Shown here piece after piece: positions 45,134-54,683 of a stretch of 64,000 bases of DNA. The notes below the pieces were generated by a model. It ran no database searches and had not been told where the DNA came from. It worked only from the letters and a program-made list of their open reading frames with translations. Source of the stretch: Rhodococcus sp. KBS0724 (GTDB lineage: Bacteria > Actinomycetota > Actinomycetes > Mycobacteriales > Mycobacteriaceae); contig NZ_VCBX02000001.1 in NCBI RefSeq assembly GCF_005938745.2, positions 4,912,501 through 4,976,500 of the forward strand, read 5' to 3'. Within the stretch, counting starts at the first letter, position 1. Each line of letters begins with the position of its first letter. Both the position numbers and the translations under genes were made by a program.

Positions 45134-45673
45134 CTACGAAACCTGGATGATTCCGAATCCCGCATTCACCGGAATCTGAGGCCAGCGATCGCTCGCGGGT
45201 GGGTAGACGGATGCAGTCACGTCGGCGATCGCGGTCACTGTGCCGCTTTCGGTGACTACCGTGGTCGGTTCGTATCGGCACCATTCGTTCGGTGCAACAG
45301 GTCGACTGAAATCCGGCCGGACAGCGCGGAGCACCGTGGCGCCCGCAGCGCCGGTGGTCAGGTTGCGCCAGTTCACCGACACATCGATGCAGTCGAGCGT
45401 GGTGACCGAGATCGTCGGCGACGGGTTTGCCGCAAAGGTCACCACGCCGGGTGTGCCCGTTGTTGCCGACGGCGTCACGCTTGCCAGCAGGTAGGGCACC
45501 CAGCATCTGAAACCGACCGTGCTGCATGCCGAGACGAACGTTACCGGGACCTGGAAATTCGTGGTCGAGGTCGGCGGGTCTGCCGCCGCGGTGCCGGGGA
45601 ATTGTGACAGGAAGAAAGCAGCCACAGACGCCGCCAAGGCGACCGACGTACGGAAGACTGGTGGAGCGCCCAT
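45134..45673 (-). CDS. secreted protein of unknown function
   Basis: A 179-residue protein with a signal peptide (VALAASVAAFFLSQFPGTAAADP, cleavage near residue 31), four Cys likely forming two disulfides, and a beta-rich Thr/Val/Pro body. No family recognised. Its stop lies 1 bp from the convergent formamidase stop. Confidence 0.65.
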   Translation of the reverse strand: MGAPPVFRTSVALAASVAAFFLSQFPGTAAADPPTSTTNFQVPVTFVSACSTVGFRCWVPYLLASVTPSATTGTPGVVTFAANPSPTISVTTLDCIDVSVNWRNLTTGAAGATVLRAVRPDFSRPVAPNEWCRYEPTTVVTESGTVTAIADVTASVYPPASDRWPQIPVNAGFGIIQVS

Positions 45674-45748
45674 AACGTAGACCTCCGGAATCGAATGCGA
45701 CGGTGCTCACTGGATACGGCACATGACGGTCCTTCAAACCTGACCAGG

Positions 45749-45767
45749 ACTTCGCTAAGTCTGCAAA
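45749..45767. promoter_or_regulatory. candidate RamB autoregulatory site
   Basis: ACTTCGCTAAGTCTGCAAA, 42 bp before the ramB start, contains TTCGC-N7-GCAAA and matches the aceA upstream element in 16 of 19 positions. Likely the site of RamB autoregulation. Confidence 0.6.
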
Positions 45768-45809
45768 CTCGAAATTGCGAACCGGCAGAACCCCTCGTAT
45801 CCTGGCTGA

Positions 45810-47222
45810 ATGTCGAAAACCTTTGTCGGTGTCCGGCTCCGCCAACTACGCACCGAGCGTGGGCTGAGCCAAGCGTCGCTCGCAAAGACGCTCGAAATTT
45901 CGGCGAGCTACCTCAACCAGATCGAACATGACGTTCGCCCGCTGACCGTCCCCGTCCTGCTGCGGATCAGTGAGGTGTTCGGTGTCGACACCACCTTCTT
46001 CTCGTCGCAGGACGACACCCGTCTGATCGCCGAAATGCGCGAGGTGGCTCTCGACCAGGAGATGGGTATCGACGCGGACGCGCATGAGATCGCCGAGATG
46101 GTGTCGAGTCATCCGGGGTTGGCAAAGGCGATGGTCAACATGCACCGCCGCTTCCGCAACACCACGGCGCAGTTGGCTGCGGCCACCGAGGATCGCTTTT
46201 CGGACGGCAGTGGCAGTGGTTCCATCACGATGCCCCACGAGGAAGTGCGCGACTACTTCTATCAACGGCAGAACTACATCCACGACCTCGATACCGCCGC
46301 GGAAGAACTGACGTCACGCCTGCGTTTCCACCGCGGCGACATCGCGGGCGAAATCGCTCGCCGTCTGGAAACGATCCACGACGTGCAGATCGTTCGCCGA
46401 ATCGACCTCGGCGAGAACATCCTGCATCGGTACGACCCCGAGAACCGGGTCCTCGAAATCTCGTCGCACCTCTCCGGCGGTCAGCAGGTATTCAAGTTCG
46501 CCACCGAACTGGCCTACCTCGAACACAACGACCTGCTCGACTCTCTCGTCGCGGAAGGCAACTTCACCAGCGAGGAGTCGGTGTCGCTGGCTCGCCTCGG
46601 CCTGGCCAACTACTTCGCCGCGGCTACTGTCCTCCCGTACGGACAGTTTCACGACGTCGCTGAGGATTTCCGCTACGACATCGAGCGCATGTCGGCGTTC
46701 TACTCCGCCAGCTACGAAACGATCTGCCATCGGCTGTCGACATTGCAGAGACCGAAACTGCGCGGTGTCCCGTTCATGTTCGTGCGCGTCGATCGCGCGG
46801 GAAACATGTCGAAGCGTCAGTCCGCCACCGGCTTTCACTTCTCCACCAGCGGCGGCACCTGCCCGCTGTGGAATGTGTACGAGACCTTCTCCTACCCGGG
46901 CAAGATCATGCCGCAGATCGCCCAGATGCCCGACGGCCGACGGTACCTGTGGGTGGCGCGCACAGTCGAGCGTCGGGCCGCGAGGTACGGCCAGCCACAG
47001 AAAATCTTTGCCATCGGACTTGGCTGCGAAATCCGCCATGCTCATCGACTCGTCTACGGCGACGGTTTGGACTTGGACGAGTCCAATCCCGGCACACCGA
47101 TCGGCTCGGGTTGCCGAGTGTGCGAACGCTTGAACTGCCCGCAGCGCGCTTTCCCTCCGTTGGGCAAGGCTTTGGACATCAGCGAGCATCGAAGCTCGAT
47201 CTCGCCGTATGTAATTCGCTAA
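45810..47222 (+). CDS. ramB: RamB, regulator of acetate/glyoxylate metabolism
   Basis: A 470-residue HTH_3/short-chain fatty acyl regulator. N-terminal XRE HTH (~8-65: LRQLRTERGLSQASLAKTLEISASYLNQIE), a metallopeptidase-like (IrrE) middle region containing the Glu/His-rich ATELAYLE-type segment, and a C-terminal domain with CPLWNVYETF and Cys residues. Known RamB represses or activates aceA, its own gene and acetate genes. TATCCT lies 6 nt before the ATG, so a leaderless start is likely; the upstream dyad supports autoregulation. Confidence 0.92.
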   Translation: MSKTFVGVRLRQLRTERGLSQASLAKTLEISASYLNQIEHDVRPLTVPVLLRISEVFGVDTTFFSSQDDTRLIAEMREVALDQEMGIDADAHEIAEMVSSHPGLAKAMVNMHRRFRNTTAQLAAATEDRFSDGSGSGSITMPHEEVRDYFYQRQNYIHDLDTAAEELTSRLRFHRGDIAGEIARRLETIHDVQIVRRIDLGENILHRYDPENRVLEISSHLSGGQQVFKFATELAYLEHNDLLDSLVAEGNFTSEESVSLARLGLANYFAAATVLPYGQFHDVAEDFRYDIERMSAFYSASYETICHRLSTLQRPKLRGVPFMFVRVDRAGNMSKRQSATGFHFSTSGGTCPLWNVYETFSYPGKIMPQIAQMPDGRRYLWVARTVERRAARYGQPQKIFAIGLGCEIRHAHRLVYGDGLDLDESNPGTPIGSGCRVCERLNCPQRAFPPLGKALDISEHRSSISPYVIR

Positions 47223-47434
47223 CCATAAGCATTTCCGCACCATCTCATCGGTACGCTCGAGAGCATGGGGTGGGACTTGTTACTGCTGTTCGCCATAGGG
47301 TGTTCGGCTCCACATCAACCGCGATAAGGCTCGGTAGCGCAGAGATGACGGCACCACCAGCCAAGCTGGGTGAGCCCCCGCCTTGCTCTGGTCGGTCCGT
47401 AACCCTTGGTCAGTCCCCTCGGTTCAATCAAGAA

Positions 47435-48454
47435 CTACGAATACTCCTGCAAGAAGGCCACGGTGCGGTCGAACGCGATCTGCCCGTCGGGAGTATCCAG
47501 ATCGAACTGGTACTCGTGCTCGAGCGGCGGTTGGTAGTCATCCGGGTAGAAGAGGGCGTCGACGTCGACGCCCAGCCGAATGAGTTTATCCGCAAACGGT
47601 TTCGACTGGCCTGCGGTCAGTTCGTCGGCGTTGCCGCCCGTGATGAAGGTCGGCGGAAAGGCCGACGTGACGGCGTTGATCGTCGACATCTGCCTGATCG
47701 CCGGCGAGTTCTCGAAGTCCTTGGTCCCCGTGTATGCCCAAACGGATTCGCGATCTGCCGTCCAACCGAATCTGCCGTCGGAGTTGAGGAATTCGTCCAT
47801 GTCGTAGACGCCGCAGTCCAGGACTACGCCTCTGACCTGACGCGGCGTAAGGCTGGGCGCGACTCCGACTTCGGCGGCGTAGTGCGGATCGGTGATCATT
47901 GCAGCGATCTGGCTGGAGATCTGGCCGCCGGCAGAATCGCCGCCGAGGAAGAGTGCGTTCGGATCGACGTGCAACGGCTCTGCATTGTCGGTGATGTACC
48001 GATAGGCGTCGTTCAGTTGATGGAGCACTGTCGGATACGTCGCGTCCGGGCCCAGTGAGTAGTCCAGGGAAATGACCGTGAACCCTTCGCCGGCCAGACT
48101 CTTGTAGTAGCCCGAGTAATCTTCCTTGTCGCCGTAGACCCAACTGCCGCCGTGAGTCCAGATCAGTGTGGGCAGAGCCGCTGACGCCGAGCCCGGGAAG
48201 TAGGCGTCGAGTAAGGCATCCGGATCGCCGTCGCGGTAGCTCACGTCGGTAAGCGTCTCGATGCCGGGCGGAGCCAACTCGGAGAGCGTCGCAGAAACCG
48301 AATCTGCACTCCCTTCCGCCATCCACCGCATTGCCAGGGTTCCGGGCCACGGACTGAAGTACGTCGCCAATCCCCCGACGATCATCAGGGCGAACACCGC
48401 GCTCAACAGGCCGAGCGCCCACCGGGGCAATCGACGTGGGGACGACTTGGGCAC
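47435..48454 (-). CDS. membrane-anchored HSL-type esterase
   Basis: A 339-residue esterase of the hormone-sensitive-lipase (alpha/beta hydrolase fold-3) type. N-terminal membrane segment (~12-34: LLSAVFALMIVGGLATYF), HGGSW near 120 (oxyanion hole), GDSAGG near 195 (nucleophile), HEYQF near 315 (catalytic His). The GTG at 48454 follows AGGAGTTGCT and is preferred over the longer frame. It is similar in full length to the upstream gene; substrate unknown. Confidence 0.82.
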   Translation of the reverse strand: MPKSSPRRLPRWALGLLSAVFALMIVGGLATYFSPWPGTLAMRWMAEGSADSVSATLSELAPPGIETLTDVSYRDGDPDALLDAYFPGSASAALPTLIWTHGGSWVYGDKEDYSGYYKSLAGEGFTVISLDYSLGPDATYPTVLHQLNDAYRYITDNAEPLHVDPNALFLGGDSAGGQISSQIAAMITDPHYAAEVGVAPSLTPRQVRGVVLDCGVYDMDEFLNSDGRFGWTADRESVWAYTGTKDFENSPAIRQMSTINAVTSAFPPTFITGGNADELTAGQSKPFADKLIRLGVDVDALFYPDDYQPPLEHEYQFDLDTPDGQIAFDRTVAFLQEYS

Positions 48455-48589
48455 AGCAACTCCTGGGCGTCGGAAAACATACATCAGGCACAAGGCTAGC
48501 GGAGATGCGGTTCCTGGGAATTGCCTGGCAATTACCTACGACCTGATTGCCGGGAATGTCATATTCTCAAGCAGAACAAGGGAATACGA

Positions 48590-49588
48590 TCAGTCGACCC
48601 GCGACGAGAGAAAGTCGACGGTGCGCTCGAAGGCCGCCATACCGTCTGCATTGTCGAGGTTGAACTGGTATTCATGCCCGAGCGCCGGCTCGTGATCATC
48701 CGGGTAGAACAACGTGTCAACCTTGACGCCGAATCCAGTCAGCTTGTCGGCCAACGGTTTCGACTGACGATCTGTCAGTGGGTCGGCATTGCCGCCACTG
48801 ATGTAGACGGGCGGGAAATCCGCAGTGACGTGATGGAGCGTCGACATCTGTTCTGCAGCAGCACTATCGATAAAACGGCGATCGCCGGTATATGCCCACA
48901 GCGAGCGGTCGACACCCCAGCCGACGATGCCGGGGCCGCCCACCATGTTCGCGACGTCGTAGATTCCGCAGTTCAGCACAACGCCGCGCAGTTGATCCGG
49001 ATGCAAGGCCGGCGTCACACAAACATGTTTCGCGTACTCGGGATTGGTGATGATCGCTGCCAATTGGCTCGACAACTGAGCACCTGCCGAATCACCGGCC
49101 AGAAATATCTTGGACGGATCGACGTGCAATCTCTCGGCGTTCTCGAGGATGTACGCGTGCGCGTCGTTGAGCTGACCGATCGCGGTCGGATACCGATGCT
49201 CTGGTCCGATCGAGTAATCCAGCGACACCACGGTGAAACCGCGAGAGGCAAGCAATTCGAAGTACGTAGCGTTGTTGGACTTGTTGCCGGAAATCCACGC
49301 CCCACCGTGTGTCCACACCACGGTGGGGAGCGCGGTCTGCGTACCGGCCGGAAAATACACGTCCAGTCGGGCATCGGAATCACGCGCGCGATACTGCTGA
49401 TCGCGAATGGCGTCGACGCCTCCCGGCGCGTGTTTGCGCAGCGTGTCGGTAACCTTTGCGGCGTCGCGGCCGAAGACCCAGCGCACAACCAGTGCGCCGG
49501 GCCTCGGGCTGCGTATCCCCGCGAGGACCGCACCTCCGACGGTGAGTGCCAGTACGGTCCATCGCAATATCCTGAATCGATGTGGCAT
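48590..49588 (-). CDS. membrane-anchored HSL-type esterase, paralogue
   Basis: A 332-residue paralogue of the esterase downstream, with the same order: N-terminal hydrophobic segment (~9-27), HGGAW (~99), GDSAGAQ (~175) and HEYQF (~305). The pair share segments such as TVVSLDYSIGPE versus TVISLDYSLGPD, a clear tandem duplication. Separated by 135 bp with no gene. Substrate unknown. Confidence 0.82.
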   Translation of the reverse strand: MPHRFRILRWTVLALTVGGAVLAGIRSPRPGALVVRWVFGRDAAKVTDTLRKHAPGGVDAIRDQQYRARDSDARLDVYFPAGTQTALPTVVWTHGGAWISGNKSNNATYFELLASRGFTVVSLDYSIGPEHRYPTAIGQLNDAHAYILENAERLHVDPSKIFLAGDSAGAQLSSQLAAIITNPEYAKHVCVTPALHPDQLRGVVLNCGIYDVANMVGGPGIVGWGVDRSLWAYTGDRRFIDSAAAEQMSTLHHVTADFPPVYISGGNADPLTDRQSKPLADKLTGFGVKVDTLFYPDDHEPALGHEYQFNLDNADGMAAFERTVDFLSSRVD

Positions 49589-49656
49589 CGGAGTCCTGAC
49601 AGCTCGGCACTAGGTCCGAATCAGACTAACCCGACACCGTCGAGGTTGCCGGATTG

Positions 49657-51300
49657 TCAGGCCGACTCAGCGAGTTTCTCGCGCACGAGTTCCTTGACGG
49701 CTCCCTTGGCGACCTTTCCGCCGGCTGCCATCGGCAACTCCGCCAACGTCATCACGTACTCCGGAATGTATTCGCGCGTGACACCCTGCTCACGCATCCA
49801 CCCGGTAAGTTCCGCCGCGGACAGTACCTCGTTATCCGTGGTCACGACAACGGCGCACACCTTTTCGCCGAAGAGTGCGTCGTCGACGCCCACTGCGGCA
49901 ACCAAATCCACCAGCGGGTGCGCGCGGACATATTCCTCGACTTCGACGGCGGAGATGTTCTTGCCGCCCCGAATGATGATGTCGGCCTTACGGCCCACCA
50001 CACGAACGCGACCGTCCTCGTCGATTTCGACGATGTCGCCGAGCAGCATCCAGCCGTCTCCGGTGTACAACTCGTTGTTGGCCTCGACGTCGCCCCAGTA
50101 GCCCTGACACATCAACGGTCCGTTGACCGCCGGTTGGCCGCGGCGCATAGCCCCGACCACTTCTGTTGCCGTGTCGTCGAATACCCGAACCTGCATCCGG
50201 TCGATGACGTGTCCGCAGGTACGCAGCCGGGTATCGGAGTCGTCGTCGACAGTAGTGACGGAGACGGCCCCGGTCTCGTTGGAACCGTAGAACTGCAGCA
50301 CGGCGGCTCCGGTCCGCTCCTCGAATGCCAGGGCCTCCGAATACGGAACCGCTTCTCCCCCGGTGAACATGACGCGCAACGAATCGAGATTGGCGTCGGC
50401 TGCGGCATCGGATCGCAACAGCATCTTGAATTGTGTACTCACACAGTTCAACACCGTGACGCTCTCACGCTCGATGAGATCGATCATCACCGCGACGTCG
50501 AAACGCTCCATGACCACGTTGGGGGCACCCAGCAGTGCGGGCAGGAAGTGCGACGTCCAGAGGCCGAAACCGAAGGGAGCCGGAACGGCGCCGAGGAAGA
50601 CTTCGTCGGGTCCGACATCGGCTGCCTCTGCGCCGATCTCGGAGAATGCAACCCACCGATCTTCCGTCTGGGTCACCAACTTCGGGAGGCCGGTCGTGCC
50701 GGAGGTCGAGTTCAGCATGGACACGGCGGCAGTCGAGAAGGTCGGGCTTGTCGCTGCGAATGCCCGCGCCGGCACGGGAAGAGAAACAACACCGCCCGTC
50801 GCGGCAGCTCGTTCGAAGCTCACTGCTCCGGTGTCGTCGGCAAATACCACGTCCAGAGCGGGATGCGCCTGCCGCAGTTGTGAGATCAACTCCGTGGTGT
50901 CGACCCCGCGCAGAGTTCGAGCCGTCACCAGCACTGTGGCGTCGGAACGTTCGATCAGATGTGAGATCTCGCGGAGCCCGGATCGCGATCCGATTCCCAC
51001 GGCCACCCGGCCGGTGCGGTACGCGGCGCACAGCGCGGCGTGGAACACCATGGTGTCCGGAAGCAGCACCGCTACATGCCCGTATCCCTCGCTGGAGAGT
51101 TCGAGTGCCGATGCGATGGCGTCGGCGGCCGCGTCGTACTGCGCCCACGAAATTCGCGACGTCGGAGTGATGAACGCTGTGCGGTCCGGGATGGTCTCCG
51201 ACCAGTGCCGGACTATTTCACTGATACTGACGCCGGAAAATCGATCCGGATCGAGGGCAAACTCGCCGATTGCCACGTCCAACGTTGTGACTTCCTGCAT
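49657..51300 (-). CDS. acyl-CoA synthetase / AMP-dependent ligase
   Basis: A 547-residue ANL-family adenylate-forming enzyme activating a carboxylic acid to its CoA thioester. Visible: NSTSGTTGLPKL (~190-201, P-loop), FYGSNETG (~318), TGDGWMLLGDI (~395), GRKADIIIRGGKNIS (~427) and PMAAGGKVAKG with the catalytic Lys (~520). Substrate unknown. It is the last gene of the liv-like operon (9 bp after livF), so it probably activates what the transporter imports. Confidence 0.88.
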   Translation of the reverse strand: MQEVTTLDVAIGEFALDPDRFSGVSISEIVRHWSETIPDRTAFITPTSRISWAQYDAAADAIASALELSSEGYGHVAVLLPDTMVFHAALCAAYRTGRVAVGIGSRSGLREISHLIERSDATVLVTARTLRGVDTTELISQLRQAHPALDVVFADDTGAVSFERAAATGGVVSLPVPARAFAATSPTFSTAAVSMLNSTSGTTGLPKLVTQTEDRWVAFSEIGAEAADVGPDEVFLGAVPAPFGFGLWTSHFLPALLGAPNVVMERFDVAVMIDLIERESVTVLNCVSTQFKMLLRSDAAADANLDSLRVMFTGGEAVPYSEALAFEERTGAAVLQFYGSNETGAVSVTTVDDDSDTRLRTCGHVIDRMQVRVFDDTATEVVGAMRRGQPAVNGPLMCQGYWGDVEANNELYTGDGWMLLGDIVEIDEDGRVRVVGRKADIIIRGGKNISAVEVEEYVRAHPLVDLVAAVGVDDALFGEKVCAVVVTTDNEVLSAAELTGWMREQGVTREYIPEYVMTLAELPMAAGGKVAKGAVKELVREKLAESA

Positions 51301-51309
51301 GATCGTCGT

Positions 51310-52014
51310 TCATCTCCCCTCGGCGCTGTGCACGCCCATCGATAGTTTGTATGCAGCGTCGAGCGAAGCGGCGGAATCGCATTCGCGCACAATCTCGCCG
51401 CGTTGCATTACGTACCCACGGTCCACGACCGCCTTCAATGCAGACAAAGCCGGCTCGGACACGATTACCGTAACCCCTTCCTCTGCCAGTTGTCCTACAA
51501 GCGTGCGTAATTCAGCCACGATCTTGGGCGCCAGACCCGTCATCATCTCGTCGAGAAGCAGCAACGACGGTTTTGCCAGCAGCGCCCGGCCCAGAACCAG
51601 CATCTGTTGCTCACCACCGCTGAGTACCCCGGCATAACTTTCGGCGCGCTCTTTCAGAATCGGAAAGCGTGCAAATGCTGAATCCACCGCATCGGCTGTG
51701 AGGCCCAGGAGGTCGGCGCCTACCCGGAGATTTTCGCGAACCGACATACGCATGAACAACTGCCGCCCTTGCGGAACATACGCAAAACCGCTGCGTGCGC
51801 GCTGCAACGCCGACATCTTCTCGACACTGCGACCGTCGACGGTGATCCGGCCGGACGCCGGCACAGAACCGTAGATCGCGCCCATCAGCGAAGTCTTGCC
51901 AGCACCGTTGGGTCCGACCAGGGCGGTGACCTGACCGGGCGGCGCGACAAAGCTGACGTCGCGCACCGCGATCGCCGATCCGTAACGGACAGTGACCTTA
52001 TCGACCTCGAGCAT
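51310..52014 (-). CDS. ABC transporter ATP-binding protein, LivF-like
   Basis: A 234-residue ATPase: Walker A GPNGAGKTS (~35), Q-loop YVPQG, signature LSGGEQQM (~135) and Walker B LLLDEMMTGL. One of two ATPases of a HAAT-family importer. Overlaps the LivG gene by 17 bp. Confidence 0.9.
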   Translation of the reverse strand: MLEVDKVTVRYGSAIAVRDVSFVAPPGQVTALVGPNGAGKTSLMGAIYGSVPASGRITVDGRSVEKMSALQRARSGFAYVPQGRQLFMRMSVRENLRVGADLLGLTADAVDSAFARFPILKERAESYAGVLSGGEQQMLVLGRALLAKPSLLLLDEMMTGLAPKIVAELRTLVGQLAEEGVTVIVSEPALSALKAVVDRGYVMQRGEIVRECDSAASLDAAYKLSMGVHSAEGR

Positions 52015-52792
52015 TGCTCACACCCTCTTCGTCGTCGGAGCCGAAATAGACCTCACGCATCGCGTCGCTGGACAGGCATTCCTGCGGCGGCCCGTAGAAG
52101 GCGACTCCGCCGAAGTTCAGCAGAACCACCGTTGTCGCGAGTTCTGCGATGAGGTCGACGTTGTGATCGACGAGAACAACACCCTTGCCCTGTGCGGCAA
52201 TGGAACGGACTGCGCCGGAGATGGCGTCGATGCCGTCGTGATCCGCGCCGGCAAACGGTTCGTCCAGGAGCAGCACTTCCGGTCCGGTTGCCATCGCACG
52301 TGCAACCTCGACCAACCGCTGAGCACCCAGACTCAGATCGCCACACGCGCTTTCGGTGTCGGTGATCGAATACTCCCGCGCCAGCGCTGAAGCCTGATCC
52401 GAGGCCTTGTCCCAGTTCTCGAACGGCCCCTTGATCGCCCACCACAGCGAGTGCAGCGGCGAGGTGATCCGGTGTCCGTAGAGTCCCGGGATGATGTTGT
52501 CGACGGCATTGAGTTCGAGCGCCAGTTGCGGGTGCTGGAAGGTCCGTGAGAGCCCGTGCCTGGCACGACGTTCCGAAGGGCCGCTCAGCGTCTTACCGGC
52601 CAGGCTCACCGTTCCGGAATCGGCTTGCTGGGTACCGAAGATGCAGTCGACGAGTGTTGTCTTGCCCGCGCCGTTTGGTCCGACCAGACCGATGACTTCA
52701 CCGGGGCCGACGCTGAACGACACGTCGTCGACCGCCCGCACACCGCCGTAGGACTTGTGGAGGCCACGAACCTCGAGTAACGGATCGGTCAT
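51998..52792 (-). CDS. ABC transporter ATP-binding protein, LivG-like
   Basis: A 264-residue ATPase: Walker A GPNGAGKTT (~36), signature DLSLGAQRL (~150), Walker B LLLDEPFAGADH (~175), the extended insertion between Q-loop and signature typical of LivG. Second ATPase of the importer. Start overlaps the permease stop by 4 bp (ATGA). Confidence 0.9.
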   Translation of the reverse strand: MTDPLLEVRGLHKSYGGVRAVDDVSFSVGPGEVIGLVGPNGAGKTTLVDCIFGTQQADSGTVSLAGKTLSGPSERRARHGLSRTFQHPQLALELNAVDNIIPGLYGHRITSPLHSLWWAIKGPFENWDKASDQASALAREYSITDTESACGDLSLGAQRLVEVARAMATGPEVLLLDEPFAGADHDGIDAISGAVRSIAAQGKGVVLVDHNVDLIAELATTVVLLNFGGVAFYGPPQECLSSDAMREVYFGSDDEEGVSNARGR

Positions 52793-53793
52793 CGGGAATC
52801 ACGCTCCTGGTAGGTAGCAGTCAGCCGGTTGATCAACGCACGAGTCCAGCCGATCACGCCGCCCGGGGCGACGATCAGAATGACCAGAACCGCACCGGCA
52901 AGCAGGAGTTCGCCACTGCCCTGATATCCGGGCATGTTGAGTGTCACGATCACCACGATGAGCGCACCGAGCGGCGCACCCCATGCGGAGCCGCGGCCAC
53001 CGATGATCGGCATGAAGATAGCGAGGAAAACGATGCTGAGCGTGAAGGTTTCCGGCGTCACCGCTTGAACCGAGACGGTGAAGAGAGATCCACCGGTCGA
53101 CGCGATCGCGGCGCCGATCGCCAGTGCCACGACTGTCAGGTGCATCGGGTTGACGCCTGAGGACCTGGCGACGTTCCGATTGTCCCGCGAAGCCTGCAAC
53201 ATCAGGCCCCACACGGACTTCCGCAGTCGATCGACCGCAATGGCGATGACGCAGACGAACAGAATCGCGAACACGACCAACGCGTATCGCGGCGGTTCCC
53301 AACCGAACATCGTGAGAGCCTGAACTCCGGAGATGCCGGCCGAACCGCCGGTGAAGCTGGGTCCGTCGATGAGCCAGTGCTCGAAGGCAATTCCGAACAG
53401 CAGAGTCACAGCCGCGAGGTAGAAACCCGAAAGTTTCTGCGTGGCAAGACTGAGGAGCACCGCTACGCACGCTGCAACCAACGCGCCGATCAGCCAGCCC
53501 CACCACATCGACATCCCGGTCTTCACAGACATCAAGGCAACCGCGTAGGCACCGATCGCCGCATAGGCGCTGTAGGCCATCGACAGGGAACCTGCCAGGA
53601 CGAAGGGAACATACATTCCCAGCGCAATCAGTGAGTAGGTGGCGGCAAGGAAGATGAGGTCCTGTCGGTACAGGCTGGGCCCCATCCACAGGAGAACTAC
53701 GGCAACAACAGTCACCGTTATCAGGGCTTCGCGCGACACGTTGCCCAGCCGCGCTCGCGACCTGATCGCGCGAGGTGTGGTTATCGCACCCAT
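52789..53793 (-). CDS. ABC transporter permease, LivM-like
   Basis: A 334-residue permease of the LivM type with about 10 membrane helices and the conserved segment FTGGSAGISG and GRGSAWGAPLGAL near the C-terminus, which couples to the ATPases. Follows livH by overlapping start/stop. Confidence 0.9.
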   Translation of the reverse strand: MGAITTPRAIRSRARLGNVSREALITVTVVAVVLLWMGPSLYRQDLIFLAATYSLIALGMYVPFVLAGSLSMAYSAYAAIGAYAVALMSVKTGMSMWWGWLIGALVAACVAVLLSLATQKLSGFYLAAVTLLFGIAFEHWLIDGPSFTGGSAGISGVQALTMFGWEPPRYALVVFAILFVCVIAIAVDRLRKSVWGLMLQASRDNRNVARSSGVNPMHLTVVALAIGAAIASTGGSLFTVSVQAVTPETFTLSIVFLAIFMPIIGGRGSAWGAPLGALIVVIVTLNMPGYQGSGELLLAGAVLVILIVAPGGVIGWTRALINRLTATYQERDSR

Positions 53794-54668
53794 CAGACGC
53801 GCACCTTTCTCGAGAGCAGACCTTCCGGGCGGAAGGCGAAGAAGACCAGTGCGATCAGGAGGATCGCGGTCTGAGCGGCGCTGGCACCGAAGTAGTACGG
53901 CGCGAACACCTGGACGATGCCCAGCAACATTCCGCCGATCAGCGGCGCCCAGCTACGTCCGGTACCACCGATGACCAGCGCGATGAAAGCGGTAAGCGTC
54001 CAGGACAATCCGCTGGTGAACTGCACACCGGCCTTGGGGGCGAACAACAGTCCCGCGATCGCGGCAATGACGCCCGCCAGTGTGAAGGCGATCAGTCGAA
54101 CCCGGTCCACCGGCAAGCCGAGTACCCGTGCCGCGTCGGGGTTGTCGCCCACGGCCCGTAGCAACCGGCCGGCAGTGGACGTGTTCAGCCACAGTCCGAT
54201 TCCGATGAACACCAGCGCAGTACCCACGATCAGAACCACGGTCGCGCTGTCGACGGTGGCGCCGGCAACGGTGATCGGATCGAAGTCGAAGATCTTCTGT
54301 CCCGGCAGCGGTGTACGCCCGAACACGGTTCCCGCCAGTTGCTGAATACCGAAGAGCACCGCAGTCACGGCCACCAAAGCCGGTAGCTCACCACGTCCCG
54401 AGCGCTTCTGAACCTGCTTCACCACCAGCTTTTCGGTCAATACCGAAAGCACCACTGCAACAGCAATTCCCAGCGGCATTGCCAGCCACAGAGCCAGTCC
54501 GTGGTTGACCGCGATCCAGCTGCTCGCCATAGCCGCTGCCATGGCGTACGGACCCATGGCGAAGTTGAAGAAATCCGCGCCGACCACCACGAGGTACATC
54601 CCCAAGGCGATCAACGAGAAGAAAGCACCGATCTCGATGGCTGCAAGCCAGAGTTGTGCGTCTGTCAT
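53793..54668 (-). CDS. ABC transporter permease, LivH-like
   Basis: A 291-residue permease with ~8 membrane helices. The motif FNFAMGPYAMAAA (~35) and the late GTGRSWAPLIGGMLLGIVQ are typical of LivH/BraD. It lies 15 bp downstream of the substrate-binding protein gene and starts the permease pair. Confidence 0.9.
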   Translation of the reverse strand: MTDAQLWLAAIEIGAFFSLIALGMYLVVVGADFFNFAMGPYAMAAAMASSWIAVNHGLALWLAMPLGIAVAVVLSVLTEKLVVKQVQKRSGRGELPALVAVTAVLFGIQQLAGTVFGRTPLPGQKIFDFDPITVAGATVDSATVVLIVGTALVFIGIGLWLNTSTAGRLLRAVGDNPDAARVLGLPVDRVRLIAFTLAGVIAAIAGLLFAPKAGVQFTSGLSWTLTAFIALVIGGTGRSWAPLIGGMLLGIVQVFAPYYFGASAAQTAILLIALVFFAFRPEGLLSRKVRV

Positions 54669-54683
54669 GTCAAAGCTCCTCGG

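Noticed and set aside
47319..47430. tRNA-like stretch (GGCTCGGTAGCGCAG, later GGTTCAATC)
   Set aside because: The stems do not pair, and no anticodon arm or acceptor stem can be formed at tRNA spacing.
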